From Bradyrhizobium sp. SRS-191 (lineage in GTDB: Bacteria; Pseudomonadota; Alphaproteobacteria; Rhizobiales; Xanthobacteraceae): a stretch of DNA of 64,000 bases. The stretch spans positions 214,384-278,383 of the forward strand of contig NZ_JANBVS010000010.1 of NCBI RefSeq assembly GCF_024586915.1, written 5' to 3'. Shown one piece after another: positions 46,210 to 55,016 of this stretch (position 1 is the first letter of the stretch; each line of letters opens with the position of its first letter). A program made the position numbers and the translations under genes. Below the pieces are notes generated by a model, which made no database searches, was not told where the DNA came from, and saw only the letters and a program-made list of their open reading frames with translations.

Positions 46210-47351
46210 CGCGCGCCCTCGATCAGCTTGCGCGACACGATCAGGCGCATGATCTCGTTGGTGCCTTCGAGGATCTGGTGCACGCGCAGATCGCGCACGA
46301 TCTTCTCGATGCCGTATTCGCTGAGGTAGCCATAGCCGCCATGCAGCTGCAGCGCCTGGTTGGCGACCTCGAAGCCCACATCGGTGCCGAAGCGCTTGGC
46401 CATCGCGCACAGCATCGTGGCATCCGGATCCTTGCGATCCAGCGCCGCCGCCGCGCGCCACAGGAAGGTGCGCGCGGCCTCCAGCTCGATCGCCATGTCG
46501 GCGATCCGGAATTGCAGCGCCTGGAATTCGTCCAGCCGCTTGCCGAACGCCTTGCGCTCTTTCGTATAGGCCAGCGTCTTGTCGAGTGCGGCTTGCGCGC
46601 CGCCGAGCGAGCACGCCGCGATGTTGAGACGGCCTCCGTCGAGCCCGGCCATCGCGATCTTGAAGCCGATACCCTCTTCGCCCAAGCGGTTGGCCACGGG
46701 CACGCGCGCATTCTCGAAGATCACGGCGCGGGTCGGCTGCGCATTCCAGCCCATCTTGCGCTCATTGGCGCCGAACGACACGCCGGGCGTCTTGGCGTCG
46801 ATCACGAGCGTGGAGATGCCGCCGGGACCATCGGCGCCCGTCCGCACCATGGCGACGAGAATGTCGGTGGCGCCGGCGCCGGAGATGAACTGCTTCTGGC
46901 CGTTGAGCACGTAGTCGTCGCCATCGCGCACCGCGCGGGTGCGCAGCGCCGCCGCATCCGAGCCGGCGCCCGGCTCGGTCAGACAGTAGCTCGCGATGAT
47001 ATCCATGGTGCAGAGCTTCGGCAGATAGGCTTGCCGCTGCGCCTCGGTACCGAAGGTGTCGATCATCCACGACGCCATGTTGTGGATGGAGATGAAGGCC
47101 GAAACCGTCGGGCACCCCGTCGCCAACGCCTCGAAAATCAGCGCGGCATCGAGGCGGGACAGACCCGAGCCGCCGACGTCGTCGCGGATGTAGATGCCGC
47201 CCATGCCGAGGCTTGCGGCCTCGCGCATCACGTCGACAGGGAAATGCTTCTCCTCGTCCCAGCGCAGCGCATGCGGGGCGATCTTCTCGGCTGCGAAGGC
47301 GCGCGCCATCTCGCGCACCGCGATCTGATCCTCATCGAGAGCGAACTGCAT
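46206..47351 (-). CDS. Acyl-CoA dehydrogenase, probably isobutyryl-CoA dehydrogenase
   Basis: FAD enzyme of 381 residues. Motifs are YCLTEPGAGSDAAALRTRA (FAD/substrate), the C-terminal signature QLHGGYGYLSEYGIEKIVRD, and an Arg-rich tail LRVHQILEGTNEIMRLIVSR with the family's conserved GTNEI. The neighbours (HIBCH, MmsB, MmsA) argue for isobutyryl-CoA to methacrylyl-CoA, the first dehydrogenation of valine breakdown. The intervening crotonase for methacrylyl-CoA is not in this operon. Confidence 0.9.
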   Translation of the reverse strand: MQFALDEDQIAVREMARAFAAEKIAPHALRWDEEKHFPVDVMREAASLGMGGIYIRDDVGGSGLSRLDAALIFEALATGCPTVSAFISIHNMASWMIDTFGTEAQRQAYLPKLCTMDIIASYCLTEPGAGSDAAALRTRAVRDGDDYVLNGQKQFISGAGATDILVAMVRTGADGPGGISTLVIDAKTPGVSFGANERKMGWNAQPTRAVIFENARVPVANRLGEEGIGFKIAMAGLDGGRLNIAACSLGGAQAALDKTLAYTKERKAFGKRLDEFQALQFRIADMAIELEAARTFLWRAAAALDRKDPDATMLCAMAKRFGTDVGFEVANQALQLHGGYGYLSEYGIEKIVRDLRVHQILEGTNEIMRLIVSRKLIEGAR

Positions 47352-47407
47352 TCGTTCTCCGCGTTTCCTGATTTTTGTTCGTTGGTGTTCGGCGTGTCCT
47401 CAACCTC

Positions 47408-47489
47408 CGTCATTGCGAGGAGCGAAGCGACGACGCAATCCAGAGTCACGCGCGCAGCCCTGGATTGCTTCGCTTCGCTCGCAATGACG
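47408..47489. repeat. Palindromic repeat family A, copy 4
   Basis: Same family as 13410-13485. It lies between mmsA and the acyl-CoA dehydrogenase gene, directly after the mmsA terminator-like hairpin. Confidence 0.78.
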
Positions 47490-47492
47490 AAA

Positions 47493-47514
47493 CGGGAGCC
47501 TTTCCGGGCTCCCG
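47493..47514 (-). terminator. Terminator-like hairpin after mmsA
   Basis: Stem cgggagcc/ggctcccg (47493-47500 with 47507-47514) with a six-base loop, seven bases after the mmsA stop, followed on the minus strand by TTTCG. The T-run is short, so termination may be partial. Confidence 0.6.
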
Positions 47515-47521
47515 TCGAGTC

Positions 47522-49018
47522 TTACTTCATGAGCGGGATCGAGAATTCCGCGCCTTCCTTGACGCCGGACGGCCAGCGCGAGGTGACGGTCTTGGTCTTG
47601 GTGTAGAAGCGGATCGAATCCGGGCCGTGCTGATTGAGATCGCCGAAGCCGGACTTCTTCCAGCCGCCGAAGGTGTAGTAGGCGATCGGCACCGGGATCG
47701 GCACGTTGATGCCGACCATGCCGACATTGACCTTGGCGGCGAAGTCACGCGCGGCGTCGCCGTCGCGGGTGAAGATCGCAACGCCGTTGCCGTAGTCATG
47801 ATCCGACGGCAGCGCCAGCGCCTCGGCGTAATCCTTGGCCCGAACGACCGACAGAACGGGACCGAAGATCTCTTCCTTGTAGATCCGCATGTCCTTGGTG
47901 ACGTTGTCGAACAGACAGCCGCCCATGTAGAAGCCGTTCTCGTAGCCCTGCATCTTGAAGCCGCGGCCGTCGACGGCGAGCGTCGCGCCTTCCTTGACGC
48001 CGATGTCGACGTAGTTTTTCACGCGCTCGACCGCTTCACGGGTCACCAACGGGCCGAAATCGGCCGCCGGATCGACCGAGGTGCCGATCTTCAGGGACTC
48101 GACTCGCGGGATCAGCTTCTCCATTAGCCGGTCCGCCGTGGTCTTGCCGACGGGCACCGCGACCGAGACAGCCATGCACCGCTCGCCGGCCGAACCGTAG
48201 CCGGCGCCGATCAGCGCGTCGACCGCCTGGTCGAGATCGGCGTCGGGCATTATGATGGCGTGGTTCTTGGCGCCGCCGAAGCACTGGCAGCGCTTGCCGT
48301 GCGCGGCCGCGCGCTCATAGATATACTGCGCGATCGGCGACGAACCGACAAAGCCCACCGCCATGATATCGGGATCCTCGAGGATGGCGTCGACCGCCTC
48401 CTTGTCGCCGTTGACGACGTTGAGAATGCCCGCCGGCAGGCCGGCCTCGATCATCAGCTCGGCGAGCTTCATCGGCACGCCCGGATCGCGCTCGCTGGGC
48501 TTCAGGATGAAGGCGTTGCCGCAAGCAATGGCCGGCGCGAACTTCCACATCGGAATCATCGCCGGGAAATTGAACGGCGTGATGCCGGCAACGACACCGA
48601 GCGGCTGGCGCATCGAATAGATGTCGATACCGGGGCCGGCGCCTTCCGTGTATTCGCCCTTCATCAGATGCGGAATGCCGCAGGCGAACTCGACCACTTC
48701 GAGGCCGCGCTGGATGTCGCCCTTGGCATCCGGGACGGTCTTGCCGTGCTCGCGGGCGAGCAGCTCCGCCAGCTGGTCGTAGTCGCGCTGGGCGAGTTCC
48801 AAAAACTTCATCATGACGCGCGCGCGGCGCTGCGGATTCGTCGCGGCCCAGGCCGGCTGCGCGGCCTTGGCGTTCTCAACAGCCGCGCGAAGCTCGGCGC
48901 GCGAGGCCAGCGCGACCTTGGCCTGGACATCACCGGTCATCGGCTCGAAGACATCGGCCGTCCGTCCGGACGTACCTTTGACCTCTTTGCCGCCAATGAA
49001 ATGACCGATCGAACGCAT
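47522..49018 (-). CDS. mmsA: Methylmalonate-semialdehyde dehydrogenase (CoA-acylating)
   Basis: Converts methylmalonate semialdehyde to propionyl-CoA, the last step of the lower valine pathway. The 498-residue protein is an aldehyde dehydrogenase with catalytic C281 in GSAGERCMAVS and the NAD region ITPFNFPAMIPMWKFAPAIA. MmsA-specific sequences are FGGAKNHAIIMPDAD and the absence of the usual ALDH general-base Glu motif. First gene of the valine cluster, followed by a terminator-like hairpin and a family A palindrome before the acyl-CoA dehydrogenase. Confidence 0.95.
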   Translation of the reverse strand: MRSIGHFIGGKEVKGTSGRTADVFEPMTGDVQAKVALASRAELRAAVENAKAAQPAWAATNPQRRARVMMKFLELAQRDYDQLAELLAREHGKTVPDAKGDIQRGLEVVEFACGIPHLMKGEYTEGAGPGIDIYSMRQPLGVVAGITPFNFPAMIPMWKFAPAIACGNAFILKPSERDPGVPMKLAELMIEAGLPAGILNVVNGDKEAVDAILEDPDIMAVGFVGSSPIAQYIYERAAAHGKRCQCFGGAKNHAIIMPDADLDQAVDALIGAGYGSAGERCMAVSVAVPVGKTTADRLMEKLIPRVESLKIGTSVDPAADFGPLVTREAVERVKNYVDIGVKEGATLAVDGRGFKMQGYENGFYMGGCLFDNVTKDMRIYKEEIFGPVLSVVRAKDYAEALALPSDHDYGNGVAIFTRDGDAARDFAAKVNVGMVGINVPIPVPIAYYTFGGWKKSGFGDLNQHGPDSIRFYTKTKTVTSRWPSGVKEGAEFSIPLMK

Positions 49019-49172
49019 GGGGTATCCTCCGCAGGGGTAAGCAGTGCCGATTTGGCCGGCATCTTGCAGTCTTTGCGGCGTTTGGGAAGGGTCTAAGCGC
49101 TGACCGGCGCTGCGAAATTGCCGCCCCTTCGCTCCCGCGGCAGGCCGTCCATCGCGCTCGTCGTCCGAAGGC

Positions 49173-49829
49173 TCAGCGCTTGGCGCCGGCCACCTTTTTC
49201 ACCGGCCTTTTGACGGGCGCCCGCGCCGAGGTCTTCCCCGCCGGCCCGTCACCATGGGCAACCGCCAGCGCCACCTCGCGACCGGAGTTCAGGATCTCCT
49301 CGGACAGTTCGCCGCTGCCGGTGATGCGGGCCATGACGATGGTCCCCATCAGGGTGGCGAGCATCGCGGAGGCCCGCTTGCGTGCGGTCTTGCGCGGCAC
49401 ATCGGCGATGTAATCGGCGAACAGGTCGATCAGCTCTTCCAGCTTCGCTGCGAAGGCTTTGCGAGTCTTGGCGCTCTCGCGCGCGATTTCCGCCCCGAGA
49501 GCGGGAACCGCGCAGCCATGGCCGGGATCATCCCGATGTTCGGTCGACAGATAGCCGTCGACGATCGCGGCGAGCCGCTTTTGCGGCGGCAATTCGTCCA
49601 AGAGCTTGCGCCAGCGCTCCACCGAACGATCGATCGCATAGCCGAACGCCTCGACGACCAGCGCGTCGCGCGATTCAAAGTGGGCGTAGAAGCCGCCATG
49701 CGTGAGCCCGGCCTCCTTCATCAGGTCGGCGACACCGACGCCGTGAGCGCCCTTCTCCCGCAGCCGCACCGACGCCTTGCGCACGATTCGCGCGTGGGTT
49801 TCCGCCTTGTGTTCCGGAGAGTAGCGCAT
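49173..49829 (-). CDS. TetR/AcrR-family transcriptional regulator
   Basis: Protein of 218 residues. The N-terminal helix-turn-helix is clear: RIVRKASVRLREKGAHGVGVADLMKEAGLTHGGFYAHFESRDAL in family layout (key phrases GLTHGGFYAHF). The ligand domain contains GCAVPALGAEIARESAKTR, common in regulators of acyl-CoA or stress genes. The basic C-terminal tail is Lys/Arg/Ala rich. It lies divergent from the enoyl-CoA hydratase gene at 49982 and downstream of nothing on its strand, so it may control either the valine operon or the divergent gene. Confidence 0.88.
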   Translation of the reverse strand: MRYSPEHKAETHARIVRKASVRLREKGAHGVGVADLMKEAGLTHGGFYAHFESRDALVVEAFGYAIDRSVERWRKLLDELPPQKRLAAIVDGYLSTEHRDDPGHGCAVPALGAEIARESAKTRKAFAAKLEELIDLFADYIADVPRKTARKRASAMLATLMGTIVMARITGSGELSEEILNSGREVALAVAHGDGPAGKTSARAPVKRPVKKVAGAKR

Positions 49830-49907
49830 TGCCGTCCTATTGAATGTCCGAGGTCATACAATAGCAGCTCTGCGCCCTCGTCGCTGCAGCTATTTGATGA
49901 ATTCGAG

Positions 49908-49921
49908 TTGATCTAAATCAA
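49908..49921. promoter_or_regulatory. Perfect FNR/FixK-type box
   Basis: TTGATCTAAATCAA has the full TTGAT-N4-ATCAA consensus of FNR/FixK-type regulators. It lies in the divergent region between the TetR gene and the enoyl-CoA hydratase gene. Its centre is 67 bases before the ATG at 49982, and a TATTCC-like -10 near 49938 would place the box close to -40. This fits activation of the rightward gene under low oxygen. The palindrome extends one base on each side. Confidence 0.65.
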
Positions 49922-49981
49922 CTTCGCTGGCCTGATTTATTCCCGCGACTGTCACGCCCCACACCCCAGACGAGGCCGGCC

Positions 49982-50752
49982 ATGGATATGCTCAATTTTC
50001 ACTGCGGCGTGAGTCGCGACGCCCGCAGCGTGGTCCGGCTCACGATCTGCAATGCCGGCTCGCTGAACATTATCGGCTCAGCGGCCATCCTTGGCATACA
50101 AGCCGGACTGCAATCGCTCGCATCTGACGACAGCATTCGTGCGCTCGTCCTGGCTGGCGAAAGTGAGAAGAGCATGATCGGCGGCGCGGACATCAAGGAG
50201 ATGGCGAAGCTCGATCAAGCCTCCGCGGAGACGTTCATCGCGAGGCTGGCCGGACTGTGTGAAGCGGTACGGAATTTCCCGGTGCCCGTGATTGCGCGGA
50301 TGCCTGGTTGGTGCCTCGGCGGTGGCCTGGAAGTCGCGGCAGCCTGTGACATCCGCGTCGCCGCGCATGACGCGAAGTTCGGCATGCCGGAGGTGCGCGT
50401 CGGCATTCCCTCGGTCATTCATGCCGCGCTGCTGCCGCGACTGATCGGCTGGGGCCGCACGCGCTGGCTGCTGATGACGGCCGAGACGATCGACGCCCCG
50501 ACCGCGCTCGCCTGGGGCCTCGTCGATTCGGTTGCGGCCGAAGGAGAACTCGATAACGCGGTCGAGACGGTCATTGCATCGCTGCTCGCCTGCGGACCCG
50601 AAGCACTGCGGGCGCAGAAGGGCCTGCTGCGGCAATGGGAGGACCTGCCGCTGAAGGAGTCGATCGAGGTGTCGATCGGCGCCTTCGGGCGATCGTTCCT
50701 GACCGACGAGCCCAAGCGGCTGATGCAGCACTTCATCGATCGCAAGCGCTAG
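49982..50752 (+). CDS. Enoyl-CoA hydratase/isomerase family protein
   Basis: Crotonase-fold protein of 256 residues. Oxyanion-hole regions are visible as SMIGGADIKEMAKL and MPGWCLGGGLEVAAACDIRVA, and the catalytic loop as FGMPEVRVGIPSVIHAALL. One of the two usual catalytic Glu positions (GMPEV) is present. The A-x-x-GADIKEM motif fits enoyl-CoA hydratase. GAGG lies ahead of the ATG. The gene is preceded by a perfect FNR/FixK box and followed 141 bp later by a thiolase, so the pair may act in one beta-oxidation-type route. Confidence 0.87.
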   Translation: MDMLNFHCGVSRDARSVVRLTICNAGSLNIIGSAAILGIQAGLQSLASDDSIRALVLAGESEKSMIGGADIKEMAKLDQASAETFIARLAGLCEAVRNFPVPVIARMPGWCLGGGLEVAAACDIRVAAHDAKFGMPEVRVGIPSVIHAALLPRLIGWGRTRWLLMTAETIDAPTALAWGLVDSVAAEGELDNAVETVIASLLACGPEALRAQKGLLRQWEDLPLKESIEVSIGAFGRSFLTDEPKRLMQHFIDRKR

Positions 50753-50857
50753 AGCGCAATTTTCGCCAAGTTTCCGACTGCAGCCTCCGGCAAATCTCGC
50801 CGACGTATTCACCACAAGTTCCGCGGGATCGCCGATTTGCATTTTCGGGCCGCCATT

Positions 50858-50875
50858 ATATGATGAGCATCATAT
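50858..50875. promoter_or_regulatory. Perfect 18-bp palindrome before the thiolase gene, candidate operator
   Basis: atatgatgagcatcatat is a perfect inverted repeat with 8-bp arms and a two-base centre. It ends 18 bases before the thiolase ATG. The position suggests repression at or just after the promoter. The cognate regulator is unknown; the nearby TetR and IclR proteins are candidates. Confidence 0.5.
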
Positions 50876-50893
50876 TCATTCAGGGAGTCCGTC

Positions 50894-52081
50894 ATGGCCT
50901 CGTCAGATTCCGTCGTGATCCTGTCCGCCGCCCGCACCCCGCTCGGCCGCTTCATGGGCGAATTGTCGCCACTCCGCGCGCATGAGCTTGGCGCTCACGT
51001 CATCAAGTCGGCGCTCGAACGGGCGGCCGTGTCGCCTGATACGGTCGGGGAAGTATTCATGGGCAATGTGCTGCCGGCCGGTCAGGGCCAGGCCCCGGCT
51101 CGACAGGCCGCGCGCGGCGCGGGTCTGCCTGATGCGACCGGCGCCACCACGATCAACAAGGTCTGCGGCTCCGGGATGAAGGCGACGATGCTGGCGCACG
51201 ACATCATCCGGGCCGGCTCCGCCGACATCGTGGTGTCCGGCGGCATGGAGAGCATGAGCAATGCTCCCTATCTGCTCGTCAAGGCGCGCGGCGGCTACCG
51301 CGCCGGGCACGATCGTATCCTCGACCACATGATGCTGGACGGGCTGGAGGATGCGTACGATACCGGGCGCTCGATGGGCGATTTCGGCGAGGCCACGGCG
51401 GAAGCGTATCAGTTCACTCGCGCCGACCAGGACGCCTATGCGGTGGAAACGCTGACTCGCGCCCGCCAGTCGGTCGAGAGCGGCGCATTCGAAGCAGAGA
51501 TCGCGCCAATCCCGCTGACTGAAAAGTCGGGGCCTCGCGTGATCACCAGGGACGAGCATCCGCTGAAGGTCGATCCGGCCAAGATCCCCGCGCTGAAGCC
51601 TGCGTTCCGCAAAGACGGCACCATCACGCCAGCGGCCTCCTCCGCCAATGCCGACGGCGCTGCCGCCCTCGTGCTTGCGAGGCGATCACGCGCCGAGCGC
51701 GACGAGCTGCCGATCATGGCCGAGATCAAGGGACACGCGACACACAGCCAGGAGCCGCAGTGGTTCACGACAGCGCCGATTCCGGCGATCCGGAAGCTGC
51801 TCGACAAGGTCGGCTGGCGGGTCGAGGACGTCGACCTGTTCGAGATCAACGAGGCCTTCGCCGTCGTCGCCATGGCCGCGCAACGCGACCTCGGCATTCC
51901 CCGTGACAGGCTGAACGTCAATGGCGGCGCCTGTGCGCTCGGCCACCCCATCGGCGCCACCGGCGCGCGGCTGATCGTGACGCTGCTGCATGCGATGCAG
52001 GCCCGCGGCCTGAAGCGCGGCGTCGCCGCGCTGTGCATCGGCGGCGGCGAGGCGACGGCGATTGCGGTCGAGCGGCCGTGA
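50894..52081 (+). CDS. Acetyl-CoA acetyltransferase (thiolase)
   Basis: Protein of 395 residues. All three thiolase motifs are intact: the nucleophile C91 in NKVCGSGMKA, NVNGGACALGHPIGATGAR with its His, and the second Cys in ALCIGGGEATAIA. It condenses or cleaves beta-ketoacyl-CoA. GGGAG is positioned before the ATG. A perfect palindrome lies directly upstream. Followed 85 bp later by an MFS transporter gene on the same strand. Confidence 0.94.
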   Translation: MASSDSVVILSAARTPLGRFMGELSPLRAHELGAHVIKSALERAAVSPDTVGEVFMGNVLPAGQGQAPARQAARGAGLPDATGATTINKVCGSGMKATMLAHDIIRAGSADIVVSGGMESMSNAPYLLVKARGGYRAGHDRILDHMMLDGLEDAYDTGRSMGDFGEATAEAYQFTRADQDAYAVETLTRARQSVESGAFEAEIAPIPLTEKSGPRVITRDEHPLKVDPAKIPALKPAFRKDGTITPAASSANADGAAALVLARRSRAERDELPIMAEIKGHATHSQEPQWFTTAPIPAIRKLLDKVGWRVEDVDLFEINEAFAVVAMAAQRDLGIPRDRLNVNGGACALGHPIGATGARLIVTLLHAMQARGLKRGVAALCIGGGEATAIAVERP

Positions 52082-52166
52082 TGTCCGGAAACGAGGGACC
52101 TTTGCCATTTATGTCATCCGCGCAGTCTGCCAGAATGGCGCCGCTTCCTAACCTCACGGGACCAGC

Positions 52167-53450
52167 ATGATCTCCAATCAGCTCGCAGCAGCGCTCGCAC
52201 AGCGCAACATCCACTATGGCTGGGTGATGGTCGCCGTGACGTTCTTCACGGCGCTGGTCTCCGCCGGCACTGTCGGGGCGCCCGGCGTATTCATCGTGCC
52301 GTTGCAGCAGGAATTCGGCTGGAGCACCGCAGAGATTTCGTCGGCGCTGTCGATCCGGTTCGTGCTGTTCGGGCTGATGGCGCCGTTCGCCGCCGCGCTG
52401 CTCAACCGCTATGGCCTGCGCAACATCACGCTGCTGGCTCAGCTGATCGTGGTCTCGGCGCTCCTTGCTTCGCTCGCGATGAGCCAGGTCTGGCACCTCG
52501 TGCTGCTGTGGGGCGTCGTGATCGGCCTCGGCACCGGCATGACCGCGCTGGTGCTCGGCGCGACCATCGCCACGCGCTGGTTCGTGGCGCGCCGAGGCCT
52601 CGTCGTCGGTATTCTCACCGCCAGCGTCGCCACCGGACAGCTCGTGTTCCTGCCGCTACTGGCGAGCCTCACCGAGCGGCTCGGCTGGCGCACGGCGCTC
52701 GCGCTCGTCTGCATCGCGCTCGGCGTCTCAGCGACGGCCGTGCTGCTCTTGATGCGCGACCGGCCGAGCGACCTCGGCCTGCGTCCCTTCGGCGACACCG
52801 GCGCCGAGCCGATCGCGGCCCCGCCGCCGGTCACCACGTCAATCCTCACTGCCGCGCTCGGGACGTTGCACGATGCGGTGCGGGTGCCGGTGTTCTGGAT
52901 GCTGTTCGCGACCTTCTTCATCTGCGGCGCCTCGACCAATGGCCTCGTCCAGGTGCATCTGATTCCGATGTGCCTCGACTTCGGCATCCCTCAGGTGCAG
53001 GCCGCGAGCCTGCTCGCCGCCATGGGCATGTTCGACTTCGTCGGCACGATCGTGTCGGGGTGGCTGTCGGACCGCTACGACAATCGCTGGCTGTTGTTCT
53101 GGTACTACGGCCTGCGTGGTCTCTCGCTGCTGTTCCTCCCGTTCACCGACTTCTCGTTCTATGGCCTGTCGCTGTTCGCGATGTTCTACGGCCTCGACTG
53201 GATCGCGACCGTGCCGCCGACGGTGCGGCTGACGGCGCAGCGGTTCGGGCCGGAGCGCGCCAATTTGGTATTCGGCTGGGTGTTCGCCGGACACCAGCTC
53301 GGCGCCGGCACCGCGGCGTTCGGCGCGGGACTGTCGCGCACGTTGTTGCAGAGCTATCTGCCGGCGTTCTTCATGGCCGGCGCGCTCTGCATCATCGCCG
53401 CGCTGCTCGCGCTGGCGATCTCGCGGCAGGCCAAGCCTGCCGCTGCGTAA
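52167..53450 (+). CDS. MFS transporter (monocarboxylate/oxalate-formate-like)
   Basis: Protein of 427 residues with about twelve hydrophobic segments. The lead HYGWVMVAVTFFTALVSAG and VFIVPLQQEFGWS are typical of the MCT/OFA-like branch of MFS carriers for small organic acids. Motif A-like sequence occurs as GWLSDRYDNRW. With thiolase upstream and acyl-CoA carboxyltransferase downstream (convergent), it may import the acid that this cluster degrades (inference). No signal of exporter subfamilies is seen. Confidence 0.84.
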   Translation: MISNQLAAALAQRNIHYGWVMVAVTFFTALVSAGTVGAPGVFIVPLQQEFGWSTAEISSALSIRFVLFGLMAPFAAALLNRYGLRNITLLAQLIVVSALLASLAMSQVWHLVLLWGVVIGLGTGMTALVLGATIATRWFVARRGLVVGILTASVATGQLVFLPLLASLTERLGWRTALALVCIALGVSATAVLLLMRDRPSDLGLRPFGDTGAEPIAAPPPVTTSILTAALGTLHDAVRVPVFWMLFATFFICGASTNGLVQVHLIPMCLDFGIPQVQAASLLAAMGMFDFVGTIVSGWLSDRYDNRWLLFWYYGLRGLSLLFLPFTDFSFYGLSLFAMFYGLDWIATVPPTVRLTAQRFGPERANLVFGWVFAGHQLGAGTAAFGAGLSRTLLQSYLPAFFMAGALCIIAALLALAISRQAKPAAA

Positions 53451-53456
53451 CATTCG

Positions 53457-55016
53457 TCACGGCCGCGTCGTCATCGCGGTCGGTGGGCCCGGCGTGCGCA
53501 ACGGCTCGGCCAGACGGGCGAATTCGCACAACAGCGAACGCGTCTTGCGCGGGTCGATGATCTCCTCGACCCAGAACTTCTCGGCCGAGCGGAACGGCGA
53601 GCGCAGCTTGGTCAGCCGCTCCTCGATCTCCTTCAGCTTGGCCTTCGGATCCGGCGCGGCATCGATCTCGGCGCGATACGCCGCCTCGATGCCGCCTTCG
53701 AGCGGCAGCGAGCCCCAATGGGCGGACGGCCAGGCGTAGCGCATCGAGAACCGGTCCGCCGGCTGATGCACGACGCCGGCGACGCCGAAATTGTTGCGCA
53801 CGATCACCGTGCACCACGGCACCGTCGACTGGTTGACCGCCGCCATCGCGCGCACGCCGTGACGGATGGTCGCAGCCTTCTCCGCGTCCAGCCCGACCAT
53901 GAAGCCGGGGCAGTCCATCAGATAGACGATCGGCAGATGGAAGGTCTCGGCGAAGTCGACCCAGCGGATCACCTTCTGGCAGGCATCCGCGGTCCACGAG
54001 CCACCGAAGTGATAGGGATCGCTCGCCAGCACCATCACAGCGCGGCCCTCAAGCCGCGCCAAGCCGACGATGAGCGGACGGCCGTAGTTCTGCGCGACTT
54101 CGAAGAACGAGCCGCTGTCGACGACGGACTCGATGATCGGGCGCATCTTGTAGACGCGACGGCGATCCCGCGGCACGGCGCTGATCAGCTGCTCGTCGCT
54201 GCGCTGCGGATCGTCGGTGCAGGGCAAGGTCGGCGGCAGCTCATAGACCGACGATGGAAGGTAGGAGAGGAAGCGCCGCGCGCAGGCGAACGCCTCGGCC
54301 TCGGTGTCGACGGCATGGTCGACGCCGCCGGCCTTGGTCTGGATATCGGCGCCGCCGAGCTCCATCTTGCCGAGGTCCTGGCCGAGCCGCTTCACCACCG
54401 GCGGTCCGGCGACGAACATCGCCGACTGCCGTGTCATCACCGAATAGTGGCTCGCCGCGAGCCGCGCCGCACCGAGCCCCGCGACCGAGCCGAGCCCGAG
54501 GCCGACGACCGGCACCAGCGACATGTTCTCCGTCGTGTAGCGGTACCAGCGATTGCCGCCGATGCCGCCGGGCAGATTCGCCGCGCCCTTGGTCTCGATG
54601 GTCTTGACCGAGCCGCCGCCGCCGGAGCCCTCGATGATGCGGATGATGGGCAGACGGAAGTCGTGCGCCATCTCCTCCGCCATCAGCGGCTTGGCCGCGA
54701 TCGACGCATCGGCCGAGCCGCCGCGAACGGTGAAATCGTCGCCGACAACCACGACGGTGCGGCCGTCGACGCGCGCGCGGCCGAACACGCAGTTCGCGGG
54801 CGTCACATGGGTGAGCTCGCCCTGCTCGTCATACTCGCCGAGACCGGCGACGGCGCCGATCTCGTGAAAGCTGCCGGGATCGACGACGCCGTCGATGCGC
54901 TCGCGAACGGTGAGGCGGCCGTGGTCGTGCTGACGCTTGACCTTGTCAGGCCCGCCCATCTCCCGCGCGAAGGCCTCGCGCCGGGCCAATTCCTCGAGCT
55001 CCGGCTGCCAACTCAT
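53457..55016 (-). CDS. Acyl-CoA carboxylase carboxyltransferase (beta) subunit
   Basis: Protein of 519 residues with the two crotonase-like halves of carboxyltransferases. The N-terminal half has KVKRQHDHGRLTVRERIDGVVDPGSFHEIGA and GSGGGGSVKTIETKGAANLPGG layout (key phrase RLTVRERID). The C-terminal half has YLMDCPGFMVGLDAEKAA and GVAGVVHQPADRFSMRYAWPSA regions. It carboxylates an acyl-CoA using a biotinylated alpha subunit, but no biotin carboxylase or biotin carrier gene is in this window. GGGGG lies before the ATG. The start is inside the IclR gene: the two overlap by 71 bases. Confidence 0.87.
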   Translation of the reverse strand: MSWQPELEELARREAFAREMGGPDKVKRQHDHGRLTVRERIDGVVDPGSFHEIGAVAGLGEYDEQGELTHVTPANCVFGRARVDGRTVVVVGDDFTVRGGSADASIAAKPLMAEEMAHDFRLPIIRIIEGSGGGGSVKTIETKGAANLPGGIGGNRWYRYTTENMSLVPVVGLGLGSVAGLGAARLAASHYSVMTRQSAMFVAGPPVVKRLGQDLGKMELGGADIQTKAGGVDHAVDTEAEAFACARRFLSYLPSSVYELPPTLPCTDDPQRSDEQLISAVPRDRRRVYKMRPIIESVVDSGSFFEVAQNYGRPLIVGLARLEGRAVMVLASDPYHFGGSWTADACQKVIRWVDFAETFHLPIVYLMDCPGFMVGLDAEKAATIRHGVRAMAAVNQSTVPWCTVIVRNNFGVAGVVHQPADRFSMRYAWPSAHWGSLPLEGGIEAAYRAEIDAAPDPKAKLKEIEERLTKLRSPFRSAEKFWVEEIIDPRKTRSLLCEFARLAEPLRTPGPPTAMTTRP

